Below, in pieces: positions 26,529-34,917 of a stretch of DNA of 64,000 bases (position 1 is its first letter; the number at the start of each line of letters is the position of its first letter). Origin of the DNA: Pseudomonas maioricensis (GTDB lineage: Bacteria; Pseudomonadota; Gammaproteobacteria; Pseudomonadales; Pseudomonadaceae); the NCBI RefSeq assembly GCF_022790535.1, contig NZ_LOHG01000008.1, positions 1 through 64,000 on the forward strand. Reading direction: 5' to 3'. A program made the position numbers and the translations under genes. The notes under the pieces were generated by a model that searched no databases, was not told where the DNA came from, and saw only the letters and a list, made by a program, of their open reading frames with translations.

Positions 26529-28787
26529 TCAGACGACTGGGTTCAGGGTTTTGTAGGGCAGGGTGAAGGAGAACGTCGCGCCTTGGTTGAGGACGCCTTC
26601 CGCGTGAACGGTACCGCCGTGTCGCTCGATAATCCGCCGGACATTGGCCAGGCCAATACCGGTGCCTTCGAACTCCTCCATTCGGTGCAGGCGCTGGAAT
26701 ACGCCGAACAGCTTGTCGGCGTATTGCATATCGAAGCCAACACCGTTATCCCTGACGCTGACGACAACGCCTTGGGGGTCCTGAACCGCAGTTATTTCAA
26801 TGACAGCAATGGTTTCATTGCGGGTGTATTTTATTGCGTTGGCGAGCAGGTTGCGCATCGCCAGGTGTAAAAAAGCCGGGTCGGCAATAATGATAGGCAA
26901 TTCGCCCACCACCCACTCGATTGTCCGGCCTTCATAGTCGGGCTGCATCTCCCGCTGAATCGACTCAACCATGGCCGTCAGATTGACCTCTGACTGACGC
27001 ATGGCGGATCTGCCCATCTGCGAGAAGCTCAGCAGGTTGTCAACCAGGGTTCCGGCGAACTTCGCCGAATCACCGATGGTGCTCAGAAAGCGTTGGCCAC
27101 GCTCAGACAGGTTTCCCTGTTCCATATCCTTGAGCAGCTCTGCATAACCGGCAATATGCCGAAGCGGGGCGCGCAGGTCGTGGGAAACGCTATAGGAAAA
27201 CGCTTCCAGCTCTTTGTTGCTGCGCTTGAGTTCAGTGGCCAGTTGCGCCATTTCCTCAGCCTTGCGCAGGACGATGCCCAGCACTGCAAGGCGCAATTCG
27301 CCAACACCTTCCAGCTCGGTTTCTTCCCAGGCAGCGGAATACCCTTCGACGGTCTGCTTCCACAATTCAAAGCTTTGACGAGGACTCAGGGAGCCGTTTT
27401 TATCAATGGATTTTTCCGGCTTGCCAGCCCAGTGAACCACTCGGGTCTGCTCGGGTTTGAACCAGATAAGGTAGTTGGAGTGCAGTTCTGAAATGGACAC
27501 CGCCAGCACGCCACTCACCGCCCGGGCAAGGCCAGGTATTTGCGCGACGTCCAGGCTTACGTTGTTGGTCTGGAAGGTATCGGGGGCACCGCGCTCCGCG
27601 AGCCATGCAGCCAATGCGCGAACGGAGCGCTCAGGCGGCGTCTGGCCAAACAGTTCGCATTCTTCATCCGAGACCACCGCGGCACCACAGGCGCCCACGA
27701 AGCGGATAAATGTCTCCGGAAGGGATTTCAGGCCCTTGAACACGCTGTCATGGTCGGCCATTGCCGCCAGCATGTGCACGATGTCTTTGCGCAGCCCCAG
27801 CATTCGATGGTTACGCAGGTGAGCTTCTTTGGTTTCAACCTGCAACGACAGGACACGTCCCAGCAATTCGCAGGCCGAACGGGTCTGGAAACTGACTGGA
27901 TGCGGTGCAGCGTTATGGCAGGAGATCAGGCCCCACAATTGGCCATCGACCACAATCGAGATGGACATGGAGGCACCGGTGCCCATGTTGCGCATGTACT
28001 GCAAGTGCACCGGGGAAACGCTGCGCAGCGTCGCGTAGCTCAGGTCGAGCGGGCGCTGTGTTTTGGGATTGATGCCAGGCGTGATCACCGACGGGGTGTA
28101 ATTGGCATCCGCAATGATCCGGATGCGATTCAGGCAATACAATTCGCGCGCTTGCGCAGGAATGTCCGATGCCGGAAAGCAAAGCCCCAGATAACGTGGA
28201 TATCCGGCGTCTGCCAGCTCGGCGTTGACCACGCCGTTGCCATCCTTGTCGAAACGGTAAGCATTGACCCGACCGAACCCGGTAATGCGCTTGATAAAGC
28301 GCACCGATCGTTCACACAGCTCGTCAACGCTTTCTTCCTCACGCATCTGACTGATGAACGCGCGAACCAGTGGGTACAACTGTCCGTGAGCCGTGGCGGT
28401 GTCACCGGCCGGTTCGAATTCGGCAATCAGCACGCCTTCGTTGCGGTGCAGCATCATTGCCACCGCTTGACCCGCACGATCGCCTTTGAGGAACGTCACG
28501 TCACCGACGTGGAAAGGCTGCGCCTCATCTTCGTCCAGCTCACCTAACTGGCCAACAAATGCGGTGCCATCTTTAACGAGGGAGTCGAGGTCGCTACCCA
28601 GCAATTGGGCAGCATCCACATTCAGCCACTGGGCAATGTTCTCGCTGATCTGGACAATCGTCATCGCGGGCTCATCAATAACGATCAGAAACCCTTGCGG
28701 TTGAATGCTGCCCGGTGTGCGAATAGGCTCGCGAGCACAGTTATCGATGGCCGCCTGCAGAGATGCGTGAGTGTCGGTAGCGGTCAA
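26529..28787 (-). CDS. bphP: bacteriophytochrome histidine kinase (first of two)
   Basis: 752 aa. PAS (about 1-115) with the biliverdin-binding Cys17 in DNCAREPIRTPGSIQPQG. GAF (about 140-310) holds PASDIPAQARELY. PHY (about 330-500) has the tongue motif SPRQSFELWK. HisKA has FSYSVSHDLRAPL and HATPase has LLANAIKYT, DNGVGFDM and GTGIGLANV. It is a red/far-red light sensor kinase using biliverdin. It is first of a three-gene operon with a receiver and a hybrid kinase. No haem oxygenase (bphO) is encoded next to it, so chromophore must come from elsewhere in the genome. Confidence 0.95.
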   Translation of the reverse strand: MTATDTHASLQAAIDNCAREPIRTPGSIQPQGFLIVIDEPAMTIVQISENIAQWLNVDAAQLLGSDLDSLVKDGTAFVGQLGELDEDEAQPFHVGDVTFLKGDRAGQAVAMMLHRNEGVLIAEFEPAGDTATAHGQLYPLVRAFISQMREEESVDELCERSVRFIKRITGFGRVNAYRFDKDGNGVVNAELADAGYPRYLGLCFPASDIPAQARELYCLNRIRIIADANYTPSVITPGINPKTQRPLDLSYATLRSVSPVHLQYMRNMGTGASMSISIVVDGQLWGLISCHNAAPHPVSFQTRSACELLGRVLSLQVETKEAHLRNHRMLGLRKDIVHMLAAMADHDSVFKGLKSLPETFIRFVGACGAAVVSDEECELFGQTPPERSVRALAAWLAERGAPDTFQTNNVSLDVAQIPGLARAVSGVLAVSISELHSNYLIWFKPEQTRVVHWAGKPEKSIDKNGSLSPRQSFELWKQTVEGYSAAWEETELEGVGELRLAVLGIVLRKAEEMAQLATELKRSNKELEAFSYSVSHDLRAPLRHIAGYAELLKDMEQGNLSERGQRFLSTIGDSAKFAGTLVDNLLSFSQMGRSAMRQSEVNLTAMVESIQREMQPDYEGRTIEWVVGELPIIIADPAFLHLAMRNLLANAIKYTRNETIAVIEITAVQDPQGVVVSVRDNGVGFDMQYADKLFGVFQRLHRMEEFEGTGIGLANVRRIIERHGGTVHAEGVLNQGATFSFTLPYKTLNPVV

Positions 28788-28995
28788 AATTTTCCCCTCT
28801 TGAAGGCTTCAGAGACGGTTGGCACAGACTCAGGTGATGAGCTGAAGAACGCCGGGTCGCATTCGTCCCAAAAAATCCGATGACACAGTATCAAATTATT
28901 GAAAGTCGCACTGCGGCCGTTGATATGTTGTTGGACGATTGGGGGGATTTTTATCGTTAATTACGGTGATCTTTACGCTCACTCACTTCGATGAG

Positions 28996-29014
28996 CATAA
29001 TTATCATTATTAGG
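28996..29014. promoter_or_regulatory. weak Fur-box-like AT hexamers
   Basis: GCATAATTATCATTATTAG contains NATWAT-type hexamers (AATTAT, CATTAT) resembling half of a Fur box, about 170 bases before the hydratase gene. The match to the 19-bp consensus is partial. Apart from this, the 28788-29179 gap shows no gene. Confidence 0.25.
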
Positions 29015-29179
29015 CGTAGGGCTTAGCGGCCAGAGAAACCTGCATGGCAGTTTTTCCGCAACCATCCCTCAATATTGCAAAGACGATCGTGATTTGCTGA
29101 AGCTGACCCATCTGATGCAAGAGGCAACGATGAAGATAGGGCAGCTTCTTTCCTTGGCAATTGTTAGCGAGGAGATGTA

Positions 29180-30019
29180 ATGCTCTATCGTGATAGCGAC
29201 AAGTATATCCACGATCAACGACTGGAACTGACTATGCAGAGTGCTTCTTTCGACCCATCGGCCACCGCATCGGTACTGCTGAACGCCTGGCGCAGCGGTG
29301 AGTTACTGCTTGAGTTGCCCGCAGCGCTCAGGCCCGTGACGCTTGAGCAGGGCTATGCCGCGCAGAACCAGTTGTTCAAGGCTGCCGGAGGGCCACGGGC
29401 AGGGTGGAAACTTGGTGTCGGCAGCCCGGCGGCGATGCGCTCCGGTAATCTGTCGCGCCCCCTGGTGGGTCAGTTGGAGCAAGACCGCTGTCATCGCAGC
29501 GGGGTGCATCTGCAAATGCCTGCGCCGACTCAGGTCACCATCGAGTGCGAGATCGCATTTATCCTGGACCGTGATTTGCCACCGCTGTCGGGCAGGAAAA
29601 TCGAGCCTCAGGACATCCGCTCCACCTGCGTCACTTTCGAAGTGGTGCGCTCACGATTTACTGACCGCAAGACAGTCGGCTGGCCGAGCTTTGTCGCGGA
29701 CAACGTAGGTTTTGAGGCGCTGGTGATCGGCGAATCAGTGTGCGCAGGACTGGACGAAAACGCTCTGCGTGAGTTGGCCGAAACCGTTGTCGTGTATCTG
29801 GATGGCGAACCCAGGGCCAAGGGGTTATTTGATGACACGGCGACCAATCCACTGAATTCTCTGACTGCGCTTTTTCAACATGCTGCGGAGTACGGGATCA
29901 CTTTGCAGGCCGGTGAGATCATCTCTACCGGAGCCATGTGTCAGCCCTTCGATATTGTGGGTTCAGGTCATAAATTGTCGGCCAGATACTTTGGCAAGAC
30001 ATTGGATTTTTCAGTTTAA
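29180..30019 (+). CDS. 2-keto-4-pentenoate hydratase family protein (MhpD-like)
   Basis: 279 aa. The start at 29180 has a good GAGGAG site 8 bases upstream; a later ATG at 29234 has a weaker one, though the family usually begins nearer there. Fumarylacetoacetase-C-terminal-like fold signatures are AGWKLGVGSPAAM, ECEIAFILDRDLPP, PSFVADNVGFEALVIG and the metal/acid region ISTGAMCQPFDI. Relatives hydrate 2-hydroxypentadienoate in meta-cleavage pathways. No other aromatic degradation genes are nearby, so the substrate is uncertain. Confidence 0.85.
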   Translation: MLYRDSDKYIHDQRLELTMQSASFDPSATASVLLNAWRSGELLLELPAALRPVTLEQGYAAQNQLFKAAGGPRAGWKLGVGSPAAMRSGNLSRPLVGQLEQDRCHRSGVHLQMPAPTQVTIECEIAFILDRDLPPLSGRKIEPQDIRSTCVTFEVVRSRFTDRKTVGWPSFVADNVGFEALVIGESVCAGLDENALRELAETVVVYLDGEPRAKGLFDDTATNPLNSLTALFQHAAEYGITLQAGEIISTGAMCQPFDIVGSGHKLSARYFGKTLDFSV

Positions 30020-30110
30020 AAAACTAATGTCAGCCTTGGTTGTTTTGGCTGCGCATCTGCTTGTAATAGCTTAGCGATATCGGTGATTCTAGCCGGCTAT
30101 TAGCATTGAT

Positions 30111-30992
30111 ATGGATATGCAGATGCGTCACCTCAAAGAATTGACCCGCCCGTTAGCCAGTCAGAGCATCCATGGCATAACCTTTCATTTCGAGCCGTCC
30201 TGTCAGGATGAGTTGGCTACGCTGGTCCGTCGCTTTATCGCGGCGCCTGAGGCGCACGCGACGCTGGATATCCCTGAGGAGACACGCGGTGTGTTCCTGC
30301 TTGAGGGGCAGCGTAAATGGGTGTTGAAGTACAACCGTCTTGCGCACTGGAAAAAACAGCTACAAAACTACCTGGGTCTCAAGAAAGTTTTCGGGCTGCA
30401 TGATTTGACGAACGAATTCATCAATCTCTCAGCGGTGTCGCCGCGCTCCACTAGCGTTCCTCGTGTTGCCGGGTTCGGGTATAAGGCGCGTTTCCCGTTT
30501 CTCAAGGAAGAATATCTTTTGCTGGGTTTCTTCGATCAGCACTGCAGCGTTGATGATCGACTTACCCAGCACCCTGAAGACGCTCATTCTCTGCTGCCTC
30601 AAGTATTCCGCCTCTTTGAGCAAATGCTCAGCGAAGGCTTTGTGCACATGGACCCACATCCAAAAAATATTCTGATCGGGCCGGACGGCAGCTTGCGCCT
30701 GATCGACTTTGAATGCTGCGCTCATTCAGTGATCAACCACGATTTCAGTCTTGGTTTTTTGATGGGGTATTTCTATCACTACTGGATCAAGCGTTTTATT
30801 GCGCTCGAAGACTATCGGGCGCTGTGTGAGCGCTATTTGCTTGATGAACAGCCAGGACTTGACCGGGCCGTTTTTCTGCCCGTCTTCGAGCGTTTCCTGA
30901 CGAAGAAAGTATCGCGCAGTACCCGCTACAGCATCTTTACCAGTGCCAGCCATCAAACCGCATTCAGACAGGCGCCCGATACGCATCCTTGA
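30111..30992 (+). CDS. InaA/LPS kinase-like phosphotransferase
   Basis: 293 aa atypical protein-kinase fold. The ATP lysine is probably within WVLKYNRLAHWKK; the catalytic loop is HMDPHPKNIL and the metal-binding Asp is in RLIDFEC. A hydrophobic C-terminal half follows (FSLGFLMGYFYHYW). The layout resembles lipopolysaccharide kinases and InaA-type proteins that phosphorylate core sugars. A related protein is encoded at 60630. The start is one of three closely spaced ATGs (30111, 30117, 30123), none with a strong ribosome site. Confidence 0.75.
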   Translation: MDMQMRHLKELTRPLASQSIHGITFHFEPSCQDELATLVRRFIAAPEAHATLDIPEETRGVFLLEGQRKWVLKYNRLAHWKKQLQNYLGLKKVFGLHDLTNEFINLSAVSPRSTSVPRVAGFGYKARFPFLKEEYLLLGFFDQHCSVDDRLTQHPEDAHSLLPQVFRLFEQMLSEGFVHMDPHPKNILIGPDGSLRLIDFECCAHSVINHDFSLGFLMGYFYHYWIKRFIALEDYRALCERYLLDEQPGLDRAVFLPVFERFLTKKVSRSTRYSIFTSASHQTAFRQAPDTHP

Positions 30993-31038
30993 TGGGATGC
31001 TGGCTCTGTGCAGATACGCGCCTATGCGCTCAAGGGGA

Positions 31039-31065
31039 TTGCCGAGATGGAGTTCATCTCGGCAA
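31039..31065. terminator. hairpin between convergent genes
   Basis: TTGCCGAGAT-GGAGTTC-ATCTCGGCAA: perfect 10-bp stem with a 7-base loop, between the kinase-like gene ending at 30992 and the MFS gene ending at 31138. It lacks a long T-run, so termination is only suggested. Confidence 0.45.
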
Positions 31066-31137
31066 GTGGGGCATTTGAAGCGCAACCGGGCGAGGGTGGG
31101 GGTCGTCACGACGGCCGCCGGGGCAAGGTTGGCGGGT

Positions 31138-32325
31138 TCAATCGCCGCCTTTCATGCGCCGCGCAATCAGGTAGAGACCCAAGCCCACCAGTGCAGTGGC
31201 TGCACCGATATACCCGGTGCTGGTCCAGCCCAGCCCGGCGGTAATTGCCATCCCGCCAAACCATGGTCCAAGCGCATTCGCCAGGTTGAATGCCGCATGG
31301 TTGGACGCGGCAGCCAGGCTTGGGGCTTCGTGAGCAATGTCCATGAGGCGGATCTGTAGTGGAGCCGCCAGAGCCACCATTGTTCCGACAAGCCCGATGC
31401 CTAGCGTGACGCCCCACAGCGAACCGGCTGCAAGCGGAAAGAACAGCAGCACTGCCATCGACCAGACGAGTATCAGGCCCACCGCACGGAACTGCAGACG
31501 GTCGAACAGTTTACCTCCGGCGATGTTGCCGATGATGCCGCCCAGTCCGAAAGCAGCCAGCCCGAAGGGAATCCATTGCGGTGTTACGCGGGTGACTTCG
31601 AGCATCGTGGGTGCCAGATAACTGAAGACGCAGAACATCCCGGCAAAGCCAATGGCGCCAATCGCAAGGGCCATCCAGACCTGCGGTTTGGTGAAAGCGC
31701 GCAGTTCCTTGCGCGGATCACTGCGCGGCTCATCATGGCGGTCAGGCACAAAGCGCCAGACCAGCGCGATGGTGCAGATTGCAATGGCCCCTACCAGCGC
31801 GAAGGCGGATCGCCAGCCGAAAAACTGACCCAACACCGTCGCAATAGGGTTGCCCAGCAGCATCGCCAGCGTCAGGCCCATCATCACCCTTGCCACGGCA
31901 CCGGCACGCTTATTGGTAGGCACCATGCTCGAAGCCACCACTGCTGCGATACCGAAATAGGCGCCATGAGGCAGGCCGCTGATAAACCGAAAGGCAATCA
32001 AGCTGCCAAATGTCGGCGTAAACGCAGTTGCCAGATTGCCCAGAGCGTACAGCGCCATCAGCAGTAGAAGCAGGTGTTTGCGCAGCAACCTGGCACCCAG
32101 AATGGCCAAAAGCGGTGCTCCGACCATCACCCCCAATGCATACGCGCTGATGGCATGGCCGACCTGTGGTTCGCTCAATTGCAGGTTGCTGGCGATGTCG
32201 GGCATCAGCCCCATGATCGCGAATTCGCCAGTACCGATAGCGAAAGCGCCTACGGCCATTGCGGCTTCCATTTTGGCGGCCGAGCGTGCGGGCAGTGCAT
32301 GCCCGGGTGTTTGCTGAATAGACAT
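31138..32325 (-). CDS. MFS transporter (DHA1, YdhP/NepI-like)
   Basis: 395 aa with 12 hydrophobic helices. Signatures are GTGEFAIMGLMPDIA near residue 31, GARLLRKHLLLL after helix 2 (motif A) and GLPHGAYFGIAAVVASSMVP in helix 4-5. Typical inner-membrane efflux of nucleosides, sugars or drugs. It is monocistronic. The substrate cannot be read from sequence. Confidence 0.9.
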   Translation of the reverse strand: MSIQQTPGHALPARSAAKMEAAMAVGAFAIGTGEFAIMGLMPDIASNLQLSEPQVGHAISAYALGVMVGAPLLAILGARLLRKHLLLLLMALYALGNLATAFTPTFGSLIAFRFISGLPHGAYFGIAAVVASSMVPTNKRAGAVARVMMGLTLAMLLGNPIATVLGQFFGWRSAFALVGAIAICTIALVWRFVPDRHDEPRSDPRKELRAFTKPQVWMALAIGAIGFAGMFCVFSYLAPTMLEVTRVTPQWIPFGLAAFGLGGIIGNIAGGKLFDRLQFRAVGLILVWSMAVLLFFPLAAGSLWGVTLGIGLVGTMVALAAPLQIRLMDIAHEAPSLAAASNHAAFNLANALGPWFGGMAITAGLGWTSTGYIGAATALVGLGLYLIARRMKGGD

Positions 32326-32570
32326 GCGTCGTCAAAATCTCAAGGGTCACGAAGAGTGCGGCGCCGATGCTAACCAGAAATCGGCGAAAGGGTCTAGAAC
32401 GCCCTTTGGCGATAGAGTTCAGAAGAATCAGTGTCCACCGGCAGACACTTTACCCGGTGCGTCTACGGGAAGGGGCCAGGGAGATGCACTCGGCGGCAGG
32501 CATTCAGCGTTCTGCTCGCTGTGTCATAACCAGAATGTGGGGCGTGATCAGAGCAAGTGCGTCAGTACCA

Positions 32571-33506
32571 TCAGTTTTTGAATCGTGCACGAACAGCATC
32601 AAGGTCTTTAAGGACGGTAGGCGGCTCTTTGTCCAGAGGCAGGTTTTCCCGATCTTCGATTGCATCATGAGATTTGGACGAGTCGGCTGGTAGCGCCGAG
32701 AACAATGGATCGAGATCGCGTTGCGCATTGCCTCTTTCTGCCACTAACTCGAAGGTCTTGCGGGTTGCCGCTACTGATGTCAGTGACGAGACCAGGACCT
32801 CGGCGATTTTCACTCGGGCGACTACGCCATCAGATGGAGAGCCTGCCCAGTGTGTGTCACCCTGGCGCATCACGAGTCGCTGCTGATCAGCTGCGTTGTA
32901 GTCGAACCAACCAGGTCGCACGATGGTGTAAGGCAGCCCGCTGGCACGCACCAACCGTTCGCCTCGCCGTTTCCAGTCATGCCCGACACTGGGTTTTGTC
33001 ACTCCGACAGTCGTCATCAAGGCTATCCGGGCGGGCGCACTCAGCACGCTCAGAACATTGCGCACGGCGCCGTAATTGACCTGCTCGGCGCCTCGCGGAT
33101 CATTGCCGCTGATGCCGTGTGTGAACACAATTCCGGTCACTCCGGCAACCGCTTCGTGCAGCGTATCGGCACGCGTGAGGTCGCCGACAATGACCTTTAC
33201 GCCGGCCGGAAACAGTTTGGCCTGATCCGGATCGCGCACCAGTGCCCGCGTCTCGTATCCACGTTTTAATGCCTCGGCAACAACCGGTTGACCGATGCTG
33301 CCACTCGCACCAACGACCAGCACTACCGGGTTTTCTCCACCCGGATTTTCTTTAACGTCCTGATGGGTGACGTCGCTGGCCATGTCTGCCTTCGGATTCG
33401 CCGGTGAAGTTGCTTCTGCCATGACCATTTCGGTCAGCAAAGAGAGCAGAAGCGGCACCGAGAACCTGATTGAGAAAAAACTCATGATGCGTACTCCAAG
33501 CGTCAT
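32571..33506 (-). CDS. NmrA/atypical SDR family NAD(P)-binding protein
   Basis: 311 aa. The N-terminal ~30 residues are hydrophobic (FFSIRFSVPLLLSLLTEMVMAEA), possibly a signal or anchor, unusual for this family; a shorter start at a downstream ATG (VMAEA or DMASD) would remove it. The Rossmann motif VVGASGSIGQP begins near residue 64, with VRDPDQA and later the PYTIVRPGWFDY segment typical of NAD(P)-binding sugar-epimerase-like proteins. Enzymatic function unknown. It lies alone between an MFS gene and an intergenic region. Confidence 0.82.
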   Translation of the reverse strand: MTLGVRIMSFFSIRFSVPLLLSLLTEMVMAEATSPANPKADMASDVTHQDVKENPGGENPVVLVVGASGSIGQPVVAEALKRGYETRALVRDPDQAKLFPAGVKVIVGDLTRADTLHEAVAGVTGIVFTHGISGNDPRGAEQVNYGAVRNVLSVLSAPARIALMTTVGVTKPSVGHDWKRRGERLVRASGLPYTIVRPGWFDYNAADQQRLVMRQGDTHWAGSPSDGVVARVKIAEVLVSSLTSVAATRKTFELVAERGNAQRDLDPLFSALPADSSKSHDAIEDRENLPLDKEPPTVLKDLDAVRARFKN

Positions 33507-33585
33507 TGACCAAAAGATCGGGCAGAGGGCGCTGGTTCTTTCGTGTTTTTGTCACAGATCCACGCTCATCAAGCGCTGGTCCTGA

Positions 33586-33768
33586 AAGTCGCATGCTGAG
33601 CCCCAATATCCACTACCAAAGCTCTTCCAGCGCGTCGTTGAACGAGGCTTACATATCTATGATGAGGTGAGCTCTCGCCTCGCCACGTTGCAAGACCTGC
33701 GTGCTAGTCGACTGGAGGCGGGGCAGGTCGGTGGAGTACATCCTACGGAGCCTGATCTCTCCAATTAA
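33586..33768 (+). pseudogene. open coding-like frame without start
   Basis: Sixty codons run from just after a TGA to a TAA with coding-like composition, including LFQRVVERGLHIYDEVSSRL and ATLQDLRASRLEAG, but no ATG; an in-frame GTG is available near 33665. I do not recognise it. It may be the 3' end of a lost gene. The rest of the 33507-33967 gap has nothing that I can name. Confidence 0.3.
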
Positions 33769-33967
33769 GAGGCTTATTCGGGATACCTTCCTGAACTGAG
33801 TTCATCAGTGCGGTATTTGGTGCTGGAGGTAATGGATTTGACTTGGCTCGCATGCCGGAACGACTTCTATCGACGGCGGTGGTTGCGGGCACTGCTATAA
33901 CCGACAAAGCGTTGCCTCGTCCTTAGCGCTTGGGGGATGTAAAAAACAGCATCGGATCAGGTCGCCC

Positions 33968-34375
33968 TTATGCGAAAAATCCGTGACTGATTAGCTCAAG
34001 AGCTTCTTCAACTGCGCAATAGCCGGGCGTGGTGGTAGCGGCTTCCAGAGCGGCCAATCCTCCAAAGGTCTTCTGTGCTTTGTTAAGCCAGTGAGCTGAC
34101 TTGGTCTTGTCACCAAAAACGTGCTCAGCGAGAATCACTAGCTTACTCACCCGGTACAGGCGGTCGCCTTCATCTAGCGACAGGCGCTCGCCCTTGATCT
34201 GACGGCGGCGCAGGGTAGGCGCGCTGATGATCCCAAGGTTGACTGCGCTGACGCCGTGTCTGGACAGGTTGTCGAGGGCTGTCAGCGATACGCCGTTGCG
34301 AATAAGCTGATCCATACATTGACCAGGTACTCCCTCCATCAGCTGTAGCACCTGAGAGTCCATTTGAGTAATCAT
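33968..34375 (-). CDS. MbcA/ParS/Xre-type (DUF2384) antitoxin, orphan
   Basis: 135 aa from ATG 34375 (MITQMDSQ); longer in-frame starts up to 34423 lack ribosome sites, and this one is also weak. The N-terminal half has the Xre-like HTH (QLIRNGVSLTALDNLSRHGV). The C-terminal half has the DUF2384 toxin-binding part (LYRVSKLVILAEHVFGD, AHWLNKAQKTFGGLAALEA, PGYCAVEEALELISHG). Such antitoxins normally pair with a RES-domain NAD+-degrading toxin encoded immediately downstream. No RES gene is visible in 33507-33967, so this looks like an orphan antitoxin. Confidence 0.8.
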   Translation of the reverse strand: MITQMDSQVLQLMEGVPGQCMDQLIRNGVSLTALDNLSRHGVSAVNLGIISAPTLRRRQIKGERLSLDEGDRLYRVSKLVILAEHVFGDKTKSAHWLNKAQKTFGGLAALEAATTTPGYCAVEEALELISHGFFA

Positions 34376-34591
34376 GATTGCGTCCATTGTCCGGGTAGTC
34401 GCGTAGGAGGATAGAGCAAGCAAACCTGAGGGAGTGGTAATGGGCTGTACTGGCAGGGGTTATGTCGCGTAGGGGGCGATGTGCTTCGGTAGTCGTAATC
34501 GTAAGTGAGTCGCCTGCGAGCTCATGATTAGTGACACTGCCTGCATCCTTGCGCGACAACTGGAAGGGAAACTTCGTGATTCGCGGCCAAG

Positions 34592-34666
34592 AAAAAGGGC
34601 GGTTTTGTCAGAGCAGCCTCTCAGTGATTCAGATCACGAGATGACTAAAGTTCTGCAAAACCGCCC
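34592..34666 (-). terminator. long-range hairpin downstream of tRNA-Asn
   Basis: On the minus strand GGGCGGTTTTGCAGA pairs with TCTGACAAAACCGCCC across about 43 bases that contain their own GTGAT-TCAG-ATCAC hairpin, and the structure is followed by a T-run (CCCTTTTTCTT). It is the likely terminator of the tRNA-Asn transcript; the branched form is larger than usual. Confidence 0.6.
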
Positions 34667-34683
34667 AGTCGCTTGATTCAATA

Positions 34684-34759
<76 letters not shown>

Positions 34760-34767
34760 ATGAGCGC

Positions 34768-34796
34768 TATGTTACTGTTTCAATTGGATTAGTCAA
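34768..34796 (-). promoter_or_regulatory. sigma-70-like promoter of tRNA-Asn
   Basis: On the minus strand TTGACT (34791-34796), a 17-base spacer, then AACATA (34768-34773), ending 8 bases before the tRNA. The -35 is good and the -10 is weak. Confidence 0.5.
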
Positions 34797-34917
34797 GCGT
34801 GTGCCGAAAATATTTTTACTATTCAGCAGCTTGGCGAGAGGCGTCTCCAAAAGGAGCGAGCTTTGGCGTAGTGTCATGACATGCCCTTTGTGACTGATCT
34901 CTAGAGAGGTGAAAGAA

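Noticed and set aside
27540..28547. 335-aa plus-strand open frame
   Set aside because: Antisense of the bacteriophytochrome; GC-rich genes commonly leave such frames open.
30726..31109. 127-aa minus-strand frame starting with a CPTC-like zinc motif
   Set aside because: Most of it is antisense to the kinase-like gene and the start lies over a hairpin; a single CxxC is not enough.
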